From positions 434,001 through 498,000 of the forward strand of contig NZ_JACHIA010000001.1 of assembly GCF_014202995.1 (NCBI RefSeq): a stretch of 64,000 bases of DNA. The letters are read 5' to 3'. Each line of letters opens with the position of its first letter. Positions within the stretch are counted from its first letter, which is position 1. Source of the stretch: Longimicrobium terrae. GTDB lineage: Bacteria; Gemmatimonadota; Gemmatimonadetes; Longimicrobiales; Longimicrobiaceae. Position numbers and translations under genes: made by a program. Below the pieces are notes generated by a model. That model was not told the origin of the DNA and did not search any database. It worked only from the letters and a program-made list of their open reading frames with translations. Of this stretch, positions 16,895 to 26,187 are shown piece after piece.

Positions 16895-19090
16895 ATGGCG
16901 AACGCAGCAGCATCAAAGCTTCGGGACCAGGCCCGCGCCGCGGAGAACAAGGACAACTGGCGCGAGGCGGCCAACCTGTATCGCCAGGTTCTGGAGGAGT
17001 CGCCCGCCGAAGAGGTGGACATCGCCCTCTGGAACCGCGTGGGCGACCTGCACCTGCGCGTCAACGAGACGGACCGCGCGGTGGAGGCGTACGAGCACGC
17101 CGTGAACGCGTACACGGACTCGGGGCTCTACAACAACGCCATCGCGCTCTGCCGCAAGATCCTGCGCGCCGTTCCCGGCCGCGCGGCCATCTACCACCGC
17201 CTGGGCCAGATCAGCGCCGCCGCCGGCTTCGTGGCCGACGCGCGCCAGAACTTTCTGGAATACGCCGAGCGGATGAAGCGCGCCGGCCGCCCCGACGATT
17301 CGTTCGAGGCGCTGCGCGAGTTCGCCGACCTGTCGCAGGACGTGGAAGTCCGCCGCCTGCTGGCAGACCAGCTGCTGAGCCACGGCAAGAGCGCCGAGGC
17401 GGTGGAGCAGATGCGCATCCTCCTGGGCGCCGCCGAGCAGCGTGGGGACGAGGATTCGGCCGCGCACATCCGCGACCAGATCCGCGCCATCGATCCCGAG
17501 GCGGACGTTTCGCCGCTGCTGCGCGACCGCACCACCGCCGTGGACGAGTTCCGCCACGCGCTGCACGACGGCACCCGGCTGGAGCCGCTGGTGGCCGGCC
17601 TGTCGCACGGGGCCGGGGTGGCCGCCGTGGCCGGCCTGGAGCCGACGTCGGTGGTGGACGCGCCGCTGGCCGGGCTGGAATCCACCGCGCTCGACACGGC
17701 GGATTCCGCGCGCGGCGGCGTGGACACGGGCGGGCTGCAGATCGAGCACACCTCGCTGGATCTGCCGGAGTTCGCCGGCGGGATGGACGCGGACGACCTG
17801 GGCAGCGACCTGCTGGACGCCGAGGACCGCGCCAGCCGGCTGGACGCGGGGGAGACAGGCGAGGCCCCGCGCTTCGGTCACGAGGAGGACGAAAGCCTGT
17901 ACGACCTCCCCGCGATGGACGGGGATGACGGGCTGCTGGACGAGGATGAGGACGGCGGCGAGCTGCCGCTGATGGACTTTGGCGAGGGCTCCGCCGGCAC
18001 GGACCTGCCGCTCCTGAGCTTCGGCGACGAGCCGCCCGCGCCCCGCGCGCCGGAGCCGGTGGACCCGCTGCCGCAGCTGCGCGAGCAGGTGGCCGCCGCC
18101 CCGGCGGACGCGGATGCCCGCGACGCGCTGGTGCGCGAACTGCGCGCCCGCGGACTGGGGCACGAGGTGGACGAGGTGCTGGAGAACGCCCACCGTGCGC
18201 TGGCCGCGCAGGGGATGTACCTGGAGGCGGTGGCGCCCATCACCGCGCTCATCGGCCTGCGCCCGGGCGATCCGCTGCTGCTGCAGAAGCGGGTGGAGTA
18301 CGCCTTCCGCAGCGGCCGCCCGGAGCCGCAGGTGGAAGCCTACCTGGGCCTCGCCCGGCACATGGCCGCGACGGGAAGCGCCATCAAGGCTGCGGCCGTC
18401 TTTCGCCGCGTGCTGGAACTGGACCCGCACAACGTGGAGGCCCGCCAGGGCGCCGCGGCGGCCGGTCCTCCGCTCGCCGCGCCCGCCGCCATCCCCGCCC
18501 CGCCGCCTCCCGCGCCCGTGGCCCCGCCCCGGCCCGCAGCCCCGCCCGCGCCGGAGTACGTGGACCTGGGCGCCCTCATCATGGACGAGGAAGAGGGCGA
18601 GCCCACCACGCGCTTCATCGTGGAGGAGCGGGAGCCCAGCGGCGACGAGGACCGCGACTTCAGCGAGATGCTGGCGAGCTTCCGGCAGAAGGTGGCCGAG
18701 AACATCGAGGTGGAGGACAGCGCCAGCCACTACGACCTGGGCGTGGCCTTCATGGAGATGGGGCTGGTGGACGAGGCCATCGCCGAGTTCCAGGTGGCGC
18801 TGCGCGGCGGCAGCAACCCGCTGGCCACTCTGGAGGTGCTGGGCCAGTGCTTCGTGGACAAGCAGCAGTACGCCGTGGCCGGCCGCGTGCTGGACCGGGC
18901 GCTCAAGCTGCCCACCTCCGCGGACGGCGACCTGGTAGGCGTGCTGTACCTGCTGGGCCGCATCCAGGAGTCCACCGGGCGCCCCGAGCACGCGCTGGAG
19001 TACTACGAGCGCGTGGTGTCGGTCGACATCCGCTTTCGCGACACCTCGGCGCGAGTAGAGCGCCTGCGCCGCGAGCGGGGCGCGGCGTGA
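16895..19090 (+). CDS. Large TPR-repeat protein
   Basis: 731 aa. N-terminal residues 1-200 are a run of tetratricopeptide helices (WREAANLYRQVLEESP, AVEAYEHAVNAYTDSG, NNAIALCRKILRAVPG). A long acidic low-complexity region (about 210-380) follows, then more TPRs (about 390-515), a Pro/Ala linker (about 520-550) and a last TPR block (about 600-725). No signal peptide. TPRs are protein-protein scaffolds; partners are unknown. The polyprenyl synthase gene starts 70 bases downstream on the same strand, so they may be co-transcribed. Confidence 0.85.
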   Translation: MANAAASKLRDQARAAENKDNWREAANLYRQVLEESPAEEVDIALWNRVGDLHLRVNETDRAVEAYEHAVNAYTDSGLYNNAIALCRKILRAVPGRAAIYHRLGQISAAAGFVADARQNFLEYAERMKRAGRPDDSFEALREFADLSQDVEVRRLLADQLLSHGKSAEAVEQMRILLGAAEQRGDEDSAAHIRDQIRAIDPEADVSPLLRDRTTAVDEFRHALHDGTRLEPLVAGLSHGAGVAAVAGLEPTSVVDAPLAGLESTALDTADSARGGVDTGGLQIEHTSLDLPEFAGGMDADDLGSDLLDAEDRASRLDAGETGEAPRFGHEEDESLYDLPAMDGDDGLLDEDEDGGELPLMDFGEGSAGTDLPLLSFGDEPPAPRAPEPVDPLPQLREQVAAAPADADARDALVRELRARGLGHEVDEVLENAHRALAAQGMYLEAVAPITALIGLRPGDPLLLQKRVEYAFRSGRPEPQVEAYLGLARHMAATGSAIKAAAVFRRVLELDPHNVEARQGAAAAGPPLAAPAAIPAPPPPAPVAPPRPAAPPAPEYVDLGALIMDEEEGEPTTRFIVEEREPSGDEDRDFSEMLASFRQKVAENIEVEDSASHYDLGVAFMEMGLVDEAIAEFQVALRGGSNPLATLEVLGQCFVDKQQYAVAGRVLDRALKLPTSADGDLVGVLYLLGRIQESTGRPEHALEYYERVVSVDIRFRDTSARVERLRRERGAA

Positions 19091-19160
19091 GTTTGACGCC
19101 GCCGCGCCGGGCGGGTACGTTTCCGCCAAATCACACACGCAACCGTCCCAGCCGGACCGC

Positions 19161-20150
19161 ATGAGCGCGCGCACCGCCGTCCCCCACCTTGCCGACATCC
19201 AGGGTCCCATTCAGGGGCGCCTGGATGCCGTCGTCGACGAAATCCGGCGCATCGTGGTGTCGGACTTCGCCCCGGTGGAAACGGTCAACGAGTACCTGAT
19301 GAAGATCCGGGGCAAGCTGTTCCGCCCCGGGCTGATGCTGCTGTGCGACGAGCTGAACGGCGCGCCCACGCCGCACGCCGAAACGCTTGCCGCCATCATC
19401 GAGCTCGTTCACCTGGCCACGCTGGTGCACGACGACGCGGTGGACCACTCGGTGCTGCGCCGCGGCATGCCCACGGTGAACGCGCTGTGGAGCCACCAGG
19501 TCGCCATCATCATGGGCGACTACCTGTACTCGCGCTCCATCAGCGAAATCACGCGGCTGGGCAACATCGAGTACATCCAGGTCATTGCCGAAGCCGCCAC
19601 CGCCATGACGGTGGGCGAGATGCGCCAGCTTTCGTCGCACGACGCGCTGGACTTCAGCGAGGCGGACTACAACCGGCTGATCGAGGCCAAGACCGCGTCG
19701 CTGATGGCCGCGGCGTGCGAGCTGGGCGCGCTTACGGGCGCGCCGGAGCACCGCGACCGGCTGCGCACCTTCGGGCACGAGCTGGGGATGGCGTTTCAGG
19801 TGGCGGACGACCTGCTGGACTACACGGCGGACTCGGCGGTCACGGGCAAGCCCACGGGGCTGGACCTGCGCGAGCACAAGGTGACGCTCCCGCTGATCCA
19901 CGCCCTGCCGCTGTTCTCCGCGCAGGAGCGGGCGCGGGTGGATGCGCTGTTCGCCGATCCGGAGCCCAGCGACGAGTCCATCGCCGAGGTGGTGCGGGCC
20001 GTGCGCGACCGCGGCGGGCTGGATTTCGCGCACGGGCGCGCGCTGGAGTACGCGCAGCGCGCCGAGCGGGCGCTGGAAGGGCTGCCGGAAGGACCCGCGC
20101 TGGAAGCGCTTCGGGCGGGCATCGTATACGCCATTGAACGGCGTCGCTGA
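19161..20150 (+). CDS. Long-chain polyprenyl diphosphate synthase
   Basis: 329 aa. Adds isopentenyl diphosphate units to an allylic primer to make the side chain of quinones. Both Asp-rich motifs are present: HDDAVD (Asp91, Asp92, Asp95) and VADDLLD (Asp216, Asp217, Asp220). GKLFRP, for the diphosphate, lies near residue 50. Length and the lack of bulky residues just before the first motif (Leu-Val-His) fit a heptaprenyl to nonaprenyl synthase; chain length is inferred only. A small membrane protein gene (DUF4321) follows. Confidence 0.93.
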   Translation: MSARTAVPHLADIQGPIQGRLDAVVDEIRRIVVSDFAPVETVNEYLMKIRGKLFRPGLMLLCDELNGAPTPHAETLAAIIELVHLATLVHDDAVDHSVLRRGMPTVNALWSHQVAIIMGDYLYSRSISEITRLGNIEYIQVIAEAATAMTVGEMRQLSSHDALDFSEADYNRLIEAKTASLMAAACELGALTGAPEHRDRLRTFGHELGMAFQVADDLLDYTADSAVTGKPTGLDLREHKVTLPLIHALPLFSAQERARVDALFADPEPSDESIAEVVRAVRDRGGLDFAHGRALEYAQRAERALEGLPEGPALEALRAGIVYAIERRR

Positions 20151-20228
20151 CGCGGGGGCACTGCTCTTGCCTGCGTCCCGCGTCGATACCGCGGGGTTCC
20201 ATCTGACTTAACGGGTTGGGGAGGGGAG

Positions 20229-20504
20229 ATGAGCGTCGCCACACGCCGTCGCGCGGGCCGGGTGCTCGTGGTGGTGCTGATAGGCCTGCTGCTGGGAGCG
20301 CTGCTTTCGGAGCTGGCCGTCCGCTTCATGCCGGACAGCGCCGCGCGCCGGTTCTTTACCACTTCGGTGGCGGCGGCCTTCGGCCCGCTGGTAATCGATC
20401 TGGTCGCGGTGGGAATGACCCTGGGGCCGCTGGTGCTGCGGCTGGACTTTCTGAGCGTGCTCGGCGTTCTCGTCGTGGCGCTTGCCGTGCGCACCTGGCT
20501 CTGA
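20229..20504 (+). CDS. DUF4321 small membrane protein
   Basis: 91 aa with TM segments near residues 11-30 and 72-90 and a weaker one near 45-65. The arrangement LLLGALLSELAVRFMP ... FGPLVIDLVAVGMTLG ... LSVLGVLVVALAVRT matches DUF4321, small proteins of unknown function often found near isoprenoid or division genes. It has a GGGGAG ribosome site and ends before a clear terminator at 20535. Confidence 0.8.
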   Translation: MSVATRRRAGRVLVVVLIGLLLGALLSELAVRFMPDSAARRFFTTSVAAAFGPLVIDLVAVGMTLGPLVLRLDFLSVLGVLVVALAVRTWL

Positions 20505-20534
20505 GGTCCTGACCGGCCCAGGCACAACGAACGG

Positions 20535-20568
20535 GCCCTCCGTCGCATTCGTGCGGCGGAGGGCTTTT
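20535..20568 (+). terminator. Rho-independent terminator
   Basis: 13-bp stem (20535-20547 with 20552-20564, one G-T pair), tetraloop TTCG and a TTTT run. It ends the TPR-polyprenyl synthase-DUF4321 unit. Confidence 0.9.
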
Positions 20569-21004
20569 CGTGTACTGCCAGGGAATAGGGAATAGGGAAC
20601 AGGTGGTTCGGTGCGGAGGGGCTGGTGGAGTGGTGCCCGCTGCTCCACGCGGCCCGGGTCATCCGGGCGGCAGGATGCCGTTCGAGCCTGTGCGTGCCCA
20701 ACGAATGCGGAGCCGGAGCCCAAGGCGGCAGAGAGCGTATCCCGGCGAGAATTGCACGGCCCTGAAACGCACCTCGAAAGACGCGGTGTCGGCTGCGCAG
20801 ACCGCTCCGGACCCGTTCAGCGCGCCCCGGATCAGCAACGCCCCGCATCCGGCGACCGGACCCGGGGCGTTCATGTTCATCAGACGCCCGGCCAACGCGC
20901 ACCACAACCCGCCCGCCCCCAACCCACCTATTCCCCATTCCCCATTCCCCATTCCCCATTCCCCATTCCCTATTCCCTATTCCCCATTCCCCATTCCCTG
21001 CCCT
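20569..21004. repeat. Non-coding region with heptamer tandem repeat
   Basis: About 435 bases without a gene. 20929-20998 is a tandem array of the heptamer CCCCATT/CCCTATT (about ten units); a complementary short run of GGGAATA units lies at 20581-20599. A hairpin with 9-bp arms is at 20837-20845 and 20863-20871. The rest shows nothing recognisable. Confidence 0.7.
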
Positions 21005-21925
21005 TCACCCTTCCTGCCCCGCCGCCGACACCGCCGCCGCGCTCTCCCTCCGCTTCGCCAGCTGCCCGGCGCGGATGGCTACGGCCACCCCCGCAAAGAT
21101 CAGCACCGCCGCCGGAATCATCCGCGCAGACGCGTGCTCCTTGAGGATCATGCTCGCCAGCGCCGCCGTCAGCATCGGCTGCAGGTAGACGAAGGTGCTC
21201 ACCAGGCTGGCCTCGGCGCGGGCCAGCGCCCACACGTTCAGGTAGTACGCCGCCACGCTCGGAAACAGGATGATCCACCCCATCGCCAGCCACGTGTCGC
21301 GCCCGGCGCCGCCCACCTCGCGCAGCGCCGGCCCCAGCCCCCACGGCAGCATCCCGATCACGCCAAAGCCGAACACCCACGTGATCACCGTGAGCGCGTT
21401 GTAGCGGCGCAGCAGATCGCGCGAAATCACCAGGTAGATGCTGTACGCCGCCACGTTGGCCAGCGCCAACACGTTGCCCAGCGCGCGCCCCTCGCTCACC
21501 CCCACGCCCACCAGCAGCAGCGCCCCCGCCGCCGCCAGCGCGATCCCCGCCCACTTCATGGGCGTCGCCGTCTCGTGCCGCAGGACGATGGCGATCAGCA
21601 GCGTCATGGCCGGCCCCGCGGTCACCAGCGTCTGCGCGGCCGTGGCCGTCGTCATCGTGAGCGCGGTAATGTACAGCAGCTGGTTGAGGATGACGCCAAA
21701 GAGCGAATAGACGGCCAGCAGGGCGATGTCGCGCCGGCCGCGCACCTTTTCGCGCACGGTGGCCTGGTGAATGAGGATGAACAGCAGCGCGGCGCCGCTC
21801 ACCCGGATGAGCGCCAGCGACGGGCTGCTGAGCTCGCGCAGCGCCACCTTCACGGCGATGGGGAGCGTGGCGAAGAACACCTGCACCAGCACCAGCGCAA
21901 CGTAGACGGAAGATCGGGACGACAA
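21005..21925 (-). CDS. EamA-family (DMT) transporter
   Basis: 306 aa with ten hydrophobic segments arranged as two five-TM EamA repeats. Visible family marks are the first helix IAVKVALRELSSPSLALIRV, the LYITALTMTTATAAQTL segment, and in the second half YYLNVWALARAEASLVSTFVYLQP. These inner-membrane transporters export amino acids or other metabolites; the substrate cannot be read. Transcribed alone, tail to tail with the unit at 16895-20504. Confidence 0.9.
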   Translation of the reverse strand: MSSRSSVYVALVLVQVFFATLPIAVKVALRELSSPSLALIRVSGAALLFILIHQATVREKVRGRRDIALLAVYSLFGVILNQLLYITALTMTTATAAQTLVTAGPAMTLLIAIVLRHETATPMKWAGIALAAAGALLLVGVGVSEGRALGNVLALANVAAYSIYLVISRDLLRRYNALTVITWVFGFGVIGMLPWGLGPALREVGGAGRDTWLAMGWIILFPSVAAYYLNVWALARAEASLVSTFVYLQPMLTAALASMILKEHASARMIPAAVLIFAGVAVAIRAGQLAKRRESAAAVSAAGQEG

Positions 21926-22094
21926 GGCGGTTTAATCAGCGCGGCGGAAAGAAATCTCCGGCCCGCCGTGGTGGCGCGGGCCGGAGTCCGGGTGCATCCA
22001 GCGATCCCGATTGGAGCAGGAGAATACACCGGCGCGCCTCTCCGTTCCATCACTCCCCTTAGCCGCATGTACGCGCGGTGGCGGCTCGCGGGGC

Positions 22095-22123
22095 TGTCCA
22101 GACCGGGCGCCCGGGCTTATCTT
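22095..22123 (+). promoter_or_regulatory. Candidate promoter of the acidic-protein gene
   Basis: TGTCCA (22095-22100), a 17-base spacer and TATCTT (22118-22123). The -10 box and its flanks (GGGCTTATCTTTG) resemble the promoter at 16830-16858 (GGGCTATCTTCTT). Confidence 0.45.
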
Positions 22124-22176
22124 TGCCGCGCGCTGTGGGACCCTCAGCAAGCCAGAAACCACGTCGGGAGGCACGG

Positions 22177-22575
22177 ATGAGCGAGACGCACGAGCACAAC
22201 CACGATCAGGAGCACGACCACGAGCACACGACCGAAGACGGCTTCGGCGTCGCCCTCGGGTTCCGCATCTTCGAGGTCGATGGCGAGCTGTACATGGCCG
22301 AGGCCGAAATTTCGTCCTACGTGGACGATCCCAACGCCTTGGGCGCCACGCTGGTTTTCCATGCCCTCTCGGCGCTGGACCCCACCTCGCCCCCGGACGA
22401 GGACGACGAGGATGATTCGGGCTGGCGCATCGACATCGACGATGAGCTGACCCGCGACGAGACGGGCGCTTCGCGCGACCAGTTCCAGGCCATCCTGCGC
22501 CAGCTGGCCAGCCTGGGCGACGCCGAATTGCGCCAGTACCTGCAGGCGGCCCGCGAGGAGCAGGACGAGGAGTAG
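22177..22575 (+). CDS. Acidic protein with His-rich N-terminus, unknown
   Basis: 132 aa from MSETHEHNHDQEHDHEHTTE; the first 20 residues hold six His among acidic residues and could bind divalent metal. The middle reads GVALGFRIFEVDGELYMAE followed by a stretch of 12 acidic residues (about 70-90), and the end is a helical, Gln/Glu-rich segment. Net charge is strongly negative. No family is recognised. It has an upstream GGGAGG ribosome site and a strong terminator. Confidence 0.72.
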   Translation: MSETHEHNHDQEHDHEHTTEDGFGVALGFRIFEVDGELYMAEAEISSYVDDPNALGATLVFHALSALDPTSPPDEDDEDDSGWRIDIDDELTRDETGASRDQFQAILRQLASLGDAELRQYLQAAREEQDEE

Positions 22576-22599
22576 TTTTCCGTCTTCTGCGGATGACGA

Positions 22600-22636
22600 A
22601 AAGCGGGGGCGAGCAGATGATGCTCGCCCCCGCTTT
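22600..22636. terminator. Terminator hairpin
   Basis: Perfect 16-bp inverted repeat (22600-22615 and 22621-22636), 5-base loop. Lies just after the acidic-protein gene and faces the converging TetR gene. Confidence 0.85.
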
Positions 22637-22660
22637 CGTTCATCCACCGAACGGATTGGA

Positions 22661-22717
22661 TCACGCAGAGCAGCAGAGCGGGAATGCTGTTCTCTGCTCC
22701 TCTGCTGCTCTGCGTGA
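22661..22717. terminator. Second hairpin before the TetR gene end
   Basis: Perfect 18-bp inverted repeat (22661-22678 and 22700-22717) with a 21-base loop, built from GCAGAG/CTCTGC units. A related imperfect copy occurs near 26790-26850, which suggests a dispersed element. Here it probably ends the minus-strand TetR transcript. Confidence 0.65.
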
Positions 22718-22724
22718 GACTCTT

Positions 22725-23372
22725 CTATTCCGCGCCGTCCGCGCCGGACGGGGCGGGATCGCCGCCGTAGCGCAGGCCGTCGATCAGCAGGTCCACCATG
22801 CGCTGGCTGTGGTCCACGCCCACATCGTTGCCGGACTGGCACAGGTTGCCCACCGCGCGCAGCAGGTCTCCGGGCTCAAATCCGGAGCGCACCTCGCCGG
22901 CGGCCGTGGCGGCGTTCAGCAGCGATTCCAGCGCGGGCCCCAGCCGCTGCTGAAAGTACGCGGGCAGCGCATCGAACGCCGGGTCGCCCGAGTGCAGCGA
23001 CGCGGCCAGCCCGCGCTTGGTGGCGATGAAGGCGCTGTACCGCCGCAGCCAGTGCGCCAGCGCCTCGCCCGGCCCGTGCTCGGCCGCCAGGTCGGTGGCC
23101 GCCGCGGCGCACGCGTCCACCTCGCGGCGGAACACGGCGGCGACCAGGTCCGACCGCTGCGGAAAGTGCCGGTACACGGTGCCCACGCCCACCCCGGCGC
23201 GCGTGGCGATCTCCCGCACCGGCGCGTCCACGCCGGAGGTGGCGAACACCGCCTTGGCCGCCTCCAGCAGCATGTCGATGTTGCGCCGCGCGTCGGCGCG
23301 CACCGGGCGCGCGGCGTGCGGCCGCGTCTCCGGCGCGTCCCCCGCCTCAGCTGTCTTCGGATCCCCGCTCAT
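22725..23372 (-). CDS. TetR-family transcriptional regulator
   Basis: 215 aa from MSGDPKTAEAGDAPE. The N-terminal HTH is clear: LLEAAKAVFATSGVDAPVRE then IATRAGVGVGTVYRHFPQR (about residues 32-75), followed by a helical ligand domain. TetR proteins repress nearby genes until a small ligand binds. The closest possible target is the decarboxylase upstream on the same strand, or a distant gene; no clear operator was found. The C-terminal domain looks like that of the SACE_7040-type TetR group. Confidence 0.9.
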   Translation of the reverse strand: MSGDPKTAEAGDAPETRPHAARPVRADARRNIDMLLEAAKAVFATSGVDAPVREIATRAGVGVGTVYRHFPQRSDLVAAVFRREVDACAAAATDLAAEHGPGEALAHWLRRYSAFIATKRGLAASLHSGDPAFDALPAYFQQRLGPALESLLNAATAAGEVRSGFEPGDLLRAVGNLCQSGNDVGVDHSQRMVDLLIDGLRYGGDPAPSGADGAE

Positions 23373-23546
23373 GCTGCTCCTCACCCCGACTGCTCTAAAA
23401 ATCCGGCCCGTTCCGCACCGCCCCGGTGGATAATACCCCGTCACCCCGATACCGACCACCCGCCCGTGATCGTCGTCCGTCTACCGCGAGATGGCGGAAC
23501 GGCGCTCATCGGATGAACGGTTCCCGCCATCCCGCGCACGCAGAGA

Positions 23547-25508
23547 TCAGGGACGGACGGCCAGCTCCTGCTCGAACACCGTCCGCAGCGTGCGTGCGAA
23601 CCCGCCGATGAAGTCCACGTTGCCGCGCCCGCTGGCCAGAAACGGATCCATCACCGTGCAGCGGATGACGGCGACCGCGCCGGCGCGGTGGTAGTCCTCG
23701 CGGCTGAAGCCCAGCGACTCCACTGTCGGCATCGCGGAATCGCCGTACTCCGGCTGCCGCAGCTCCGTCTTGGTGACGAAGTAGTCCAGCGTGCGCGCCG
23801 ACCGGGCGTCGCTCACGCTCATGGCGCCGTAGATGCGGCTGACGAAGTCGTTGGTGTCCTCCAGCGTCGCCAGCGTGGGATGGCCCACGGCGAAGCAGAC
23901 GATGTTCATGTCCGGCGTGGGGAGCGGAACCACGCGGAACTCGCCCCAGTCCCCGGCGGAGAGCCGGCGGTGCAGCACCAGCGCGCCACGCGCCGTTTCG
24001 CCGATCAGCTTGCCGTAGCCGCGCGCGTCCAGCGGCAGCGCCTTGTGCGACATCCACACCGAAGCCGCCGCCGCGCCCGGCTTGCTGCCTTCGAAGATGA
24101 AGCGGCCGATGTACCCCCACTCGGAGGCGCCGCGGTGGAACAGGTACGGCGCCTCCACTGCCACCAGGTCGCGCGAACGCCCGTCCCGGAACGACACCGC
24201 GCCGGCGGGATAAGGGATGAACCCCAGCTTGTGCGGATCGATGGTGACGGAATCCGTCCGTTCCATGGCGCACAGGCCGTTGTACACGCCCTCCTCCGGC
24301 CACACCTCGGGCGAGTAGTCGCGCAGCACCTCTTCGTACACGCGCCGCGAGCCGTCGGGGTTGCGGGTGAGCGAGGCCGCGTAGCCACCCCACGCCGCGT
24401 CCGCGTGCAGGTAGAAGCCGATCCCCAGCTCGCGAGCCAAGCGGTCGCGAACGTCGGCGATCTGGTCCAGCCGGTCCACCGCGCTCTCCTCCGTCGTGCC
24501 GATGACGGACACGCAGGCGATCACCGGCTGCTTCTTTTCCGCCCGTGTGCGCAGCGTGTCTTCCAGCGCGGACGGATCCATCCGGAACCGCTTGTCCACC
24601 GGGACGTGGATGAGCTGCGCGCCGCCGATCCCCAGCGAACGGCAGATCTTTTCCCACGAATAGTGCGCGGTCGACGGAACGAGGACGACGGCGGGACCCA
24701 GCGCGTCGCCGTACACCTGCGCCAGCCGACGGCCGAACTCCTGGTAGCCCATCCCTTCCAGCGAATGCGCGGCCATGGCGTGAACCGCCTGGTACGCATC
24801 GCCCACGCGATCGCGGAAGGCGGCTGCCAGGTCCAGCGCATCCGCCGGCGCCACGTTCAGAAGCCGCCACAGGTCCAGCTCGTCCAGCCCGGCCGCGGTG
24901 CCGTCGGGGAGACGGACGGACAGGTTCTTCATCTCCATCTGCTCCGCCGCCCAGCGCACGGCGACGGGGAGGTACTTGACGTTGCGCGCGACCCACAGCG
25001 CCTCGTAGTTGGCCACCGTGCCGCCGCTGGTAAGGTGCCCCCAGTGGCGGCTGGGCTCGTAGCCGATCATGCGGGCGAGCTGGGCGGCCACCTCCAGCTC
25101 CATGCGCGTGGTGACCGGGCTGGCCTCCGACGCCACGTTGTTGGGGTTGTACAGCATGGTGGCGAAGTAGCCGATCATGCTGGCCATCGTCAGGTCCGAC
25201 GTCATGTGGCCGATGTAGCGCGGGCTGAAGAACGGAACGCCCGCCTTCAGTTCGCCCAGCAGCCCCATCAGCTCCTGCGACAGCGTGGAGATGGAGTTTT
25301 CGTAGCCCGGCTGGTGCTTTTCCGATTCCACCACGCGGAAGCCGTCTTCCGGGTGGTAGTTGCGGCGCCAGAACACGTGGTCGCGAAACGCCTCCAGCAG
25401 CAGCCGTTCAAAGACGTCGGCGTTTTCGCCCTTGGGGCCCAGAAACACGGACGCGAGGTCCAGCGGGGCCTCGCGCCGGGAGTACGGCGAGTTGTCGTAG
25501 TCGCTCAT
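23547..25508 (-). CDS. PLP-dependent decarboxylase, TyrDC-like (group II)
   Basis: 653 aa. Aligns by eye along its length with bacterial tyrosine decarboxylases: YIGHMTSDLTMASMIGYFA, then NNVASEASPVTTRMELEV, HWGHLTSGGTVANYEALW, HADAAWGGYAA, and the PLP-lysine motif TIDPHKLGFIPYPAG (Lys near 426). The end FSREDYHRAGAVAVIRCTVM matches too. The likely reaction is amino-acid decarboxylation to an amine and CO2; tyrosine or another aromatic or acidic amino acid are options. No amine antiporter is adjacent, so acid resistance is not supported by context. Confidence 0.88.
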   Translation of the reverse strand: MSDYDNSPYSRREAPLDLASVFLGPKGENADVFERLLLEAFRDHVFWRRNYHPEDGFRVVESEKHQPGYENSISTLSQELMGLLGELKAGVPFFSPRYIGHMTSDLTMASMIGYFATMLYNPNNVASEASPVTTRMELEVAAQLARMIGYEPSRHWGHLTSGGTVANYEALWVARNVKYLPVAVRWAAEQMEMKNLSVRLPDGTAAGLDELDLWRLLNVAPADALDLAAAFRDRVGDAYQAVHAMAAHSLEGMGYQEFGRRLAQVYGDALGPAVVLVPSTAHYSWEKICRSLGIGGAQLIHVPVDKRFRMDPSALEDTLRTRAEKKQPVIACVSVIGTTEESAVDRLDQIADVRDRLARELGIGFYLHADAAWGGYAASLTRNPDGSRRVYEEVLRDYSPEVWPEEGVYNGLCAMERTDSVTIDPHKLGFIPYPAGAVSFRDGRSRDLVAVEAPYLFHRGASEWGYIGRFIFEGSKPGAAAASVWMSHKALPLDARGYGKLIGETARGALVLHRRLSAGDWGEFRVVPLPTPDMNIVCFAVGHPTLATLEDTNDFVSRIYGAMSVSDARSARTLDYFVTKTELRQPEYGDSAMPTVESLGFSREDYHRAGAVAVIRCTVMDPFLASGRGNVDFIGGFARTLRTVFEQELAVRP

Positions 25509-25621
25509 TGGATGTCCATCCAGGCGTGCGTCACGCGCGGCTGCGCGTGGACGGACAAGATGCCACGCCGGAAGAACCCGCGCAAAGCCGCGCTCCAGGC
25601 GCGATGTCCATGGACGCGCAA

Positions 25622-25650
25622 CGCGGCTTCCCTGTCGTGAGGAAGCCGCG
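25622..25650. terminator. Hairpin between decarboxylase and secreted-protein genes
   Basis: 10-bp perfect stem (25622-25631 and 25641-25650) with a 9-base loop. Probably ends the minus-strand transcript coming from 26643-25685. Confidence 0.55.
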
Positions 25651-25684
25651 AGGGTCGATCATCAGCCAGCACGTCTGACGTGGA

Positions 25685-26146
25685 TCACATCAAGGTCGCA
25701 AGCAGGACATTCATCTGTGCGTCACGCACGCGGAACGGCGTGCGGTACAACGCGATTTCGTCGGGGCCGGTGACGATATAGAACACCTCGAAGTAGTAGC
25801 CCCCAAGCTCGTACATCATGTGCCGCCACGGCGCATGCGTCAGTTCTGGGGAACGCACCTCACTCCGGAATCGCTGACAGGCAACGGAATCCCGCGTATC
25901 AGTCAGCAGGCGCAGACCCGCCGGATCCAGGTGCGCCACCCCTGCTTGAGTCGCGAGTTCCGGGAGTTCCTCAAAGAAGAACCGTACCGCCTCGCGCGGC
26001 TGGTCGGCGTCGCCCGATGGGCAGACGGTCTGCCCGCGAGCGGGCGCCGTGAATCCGAGGGCAAGTGGAATCGCGATGACCAGCAACCCCGCCCGAATCC
26101 GGGAGAGCTTCTGAATGTCAGGATTCGCAGGGCCAGACGTGCGCAT
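25685..26146 (-). CDS. Secreted protein of unknown function, paralog A
   Basis: 153 aa. A basic N-terminus and hydrophobic stretch (about residues 17-35) ending in PARGQ form a signal peptide. The mature part begins with VCPSGDADQPREAVRFFFEE and holds ACQRFRSEV, WRHMMYELGGYYFEVFY and LYRTPFRVRDAQMNVL. The same order occurs in the next upstream gene, so they are tandem paralogs; the two conserved Cys may bond. No family name is known to me. Confidence 0.75.
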   Translation of the reverse strand: MRTSGPANPDIQKLSRIRAGLLVIAIPLALGFTAPARGQTVCPSGDADQPREAVRFFFEELPELATQAGVAHLDPAGLRLLTDTRDSVACQRFRSEVRSPELTHAPWRHMMYELGGYYFEVFYIVTGPDEIALYRTPFRVRDAQMNVLLATLM

Positions 26147-26187
26147 CGAGAAATCGCGACGAAACAGTGAAGCGTTGAAGCCGGAGA

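Noticed and set aside
20929-20998. Possible CRISPR array
   Set aside because: The units are 7 bases long and contiguous, with no spacers and no cas genes.
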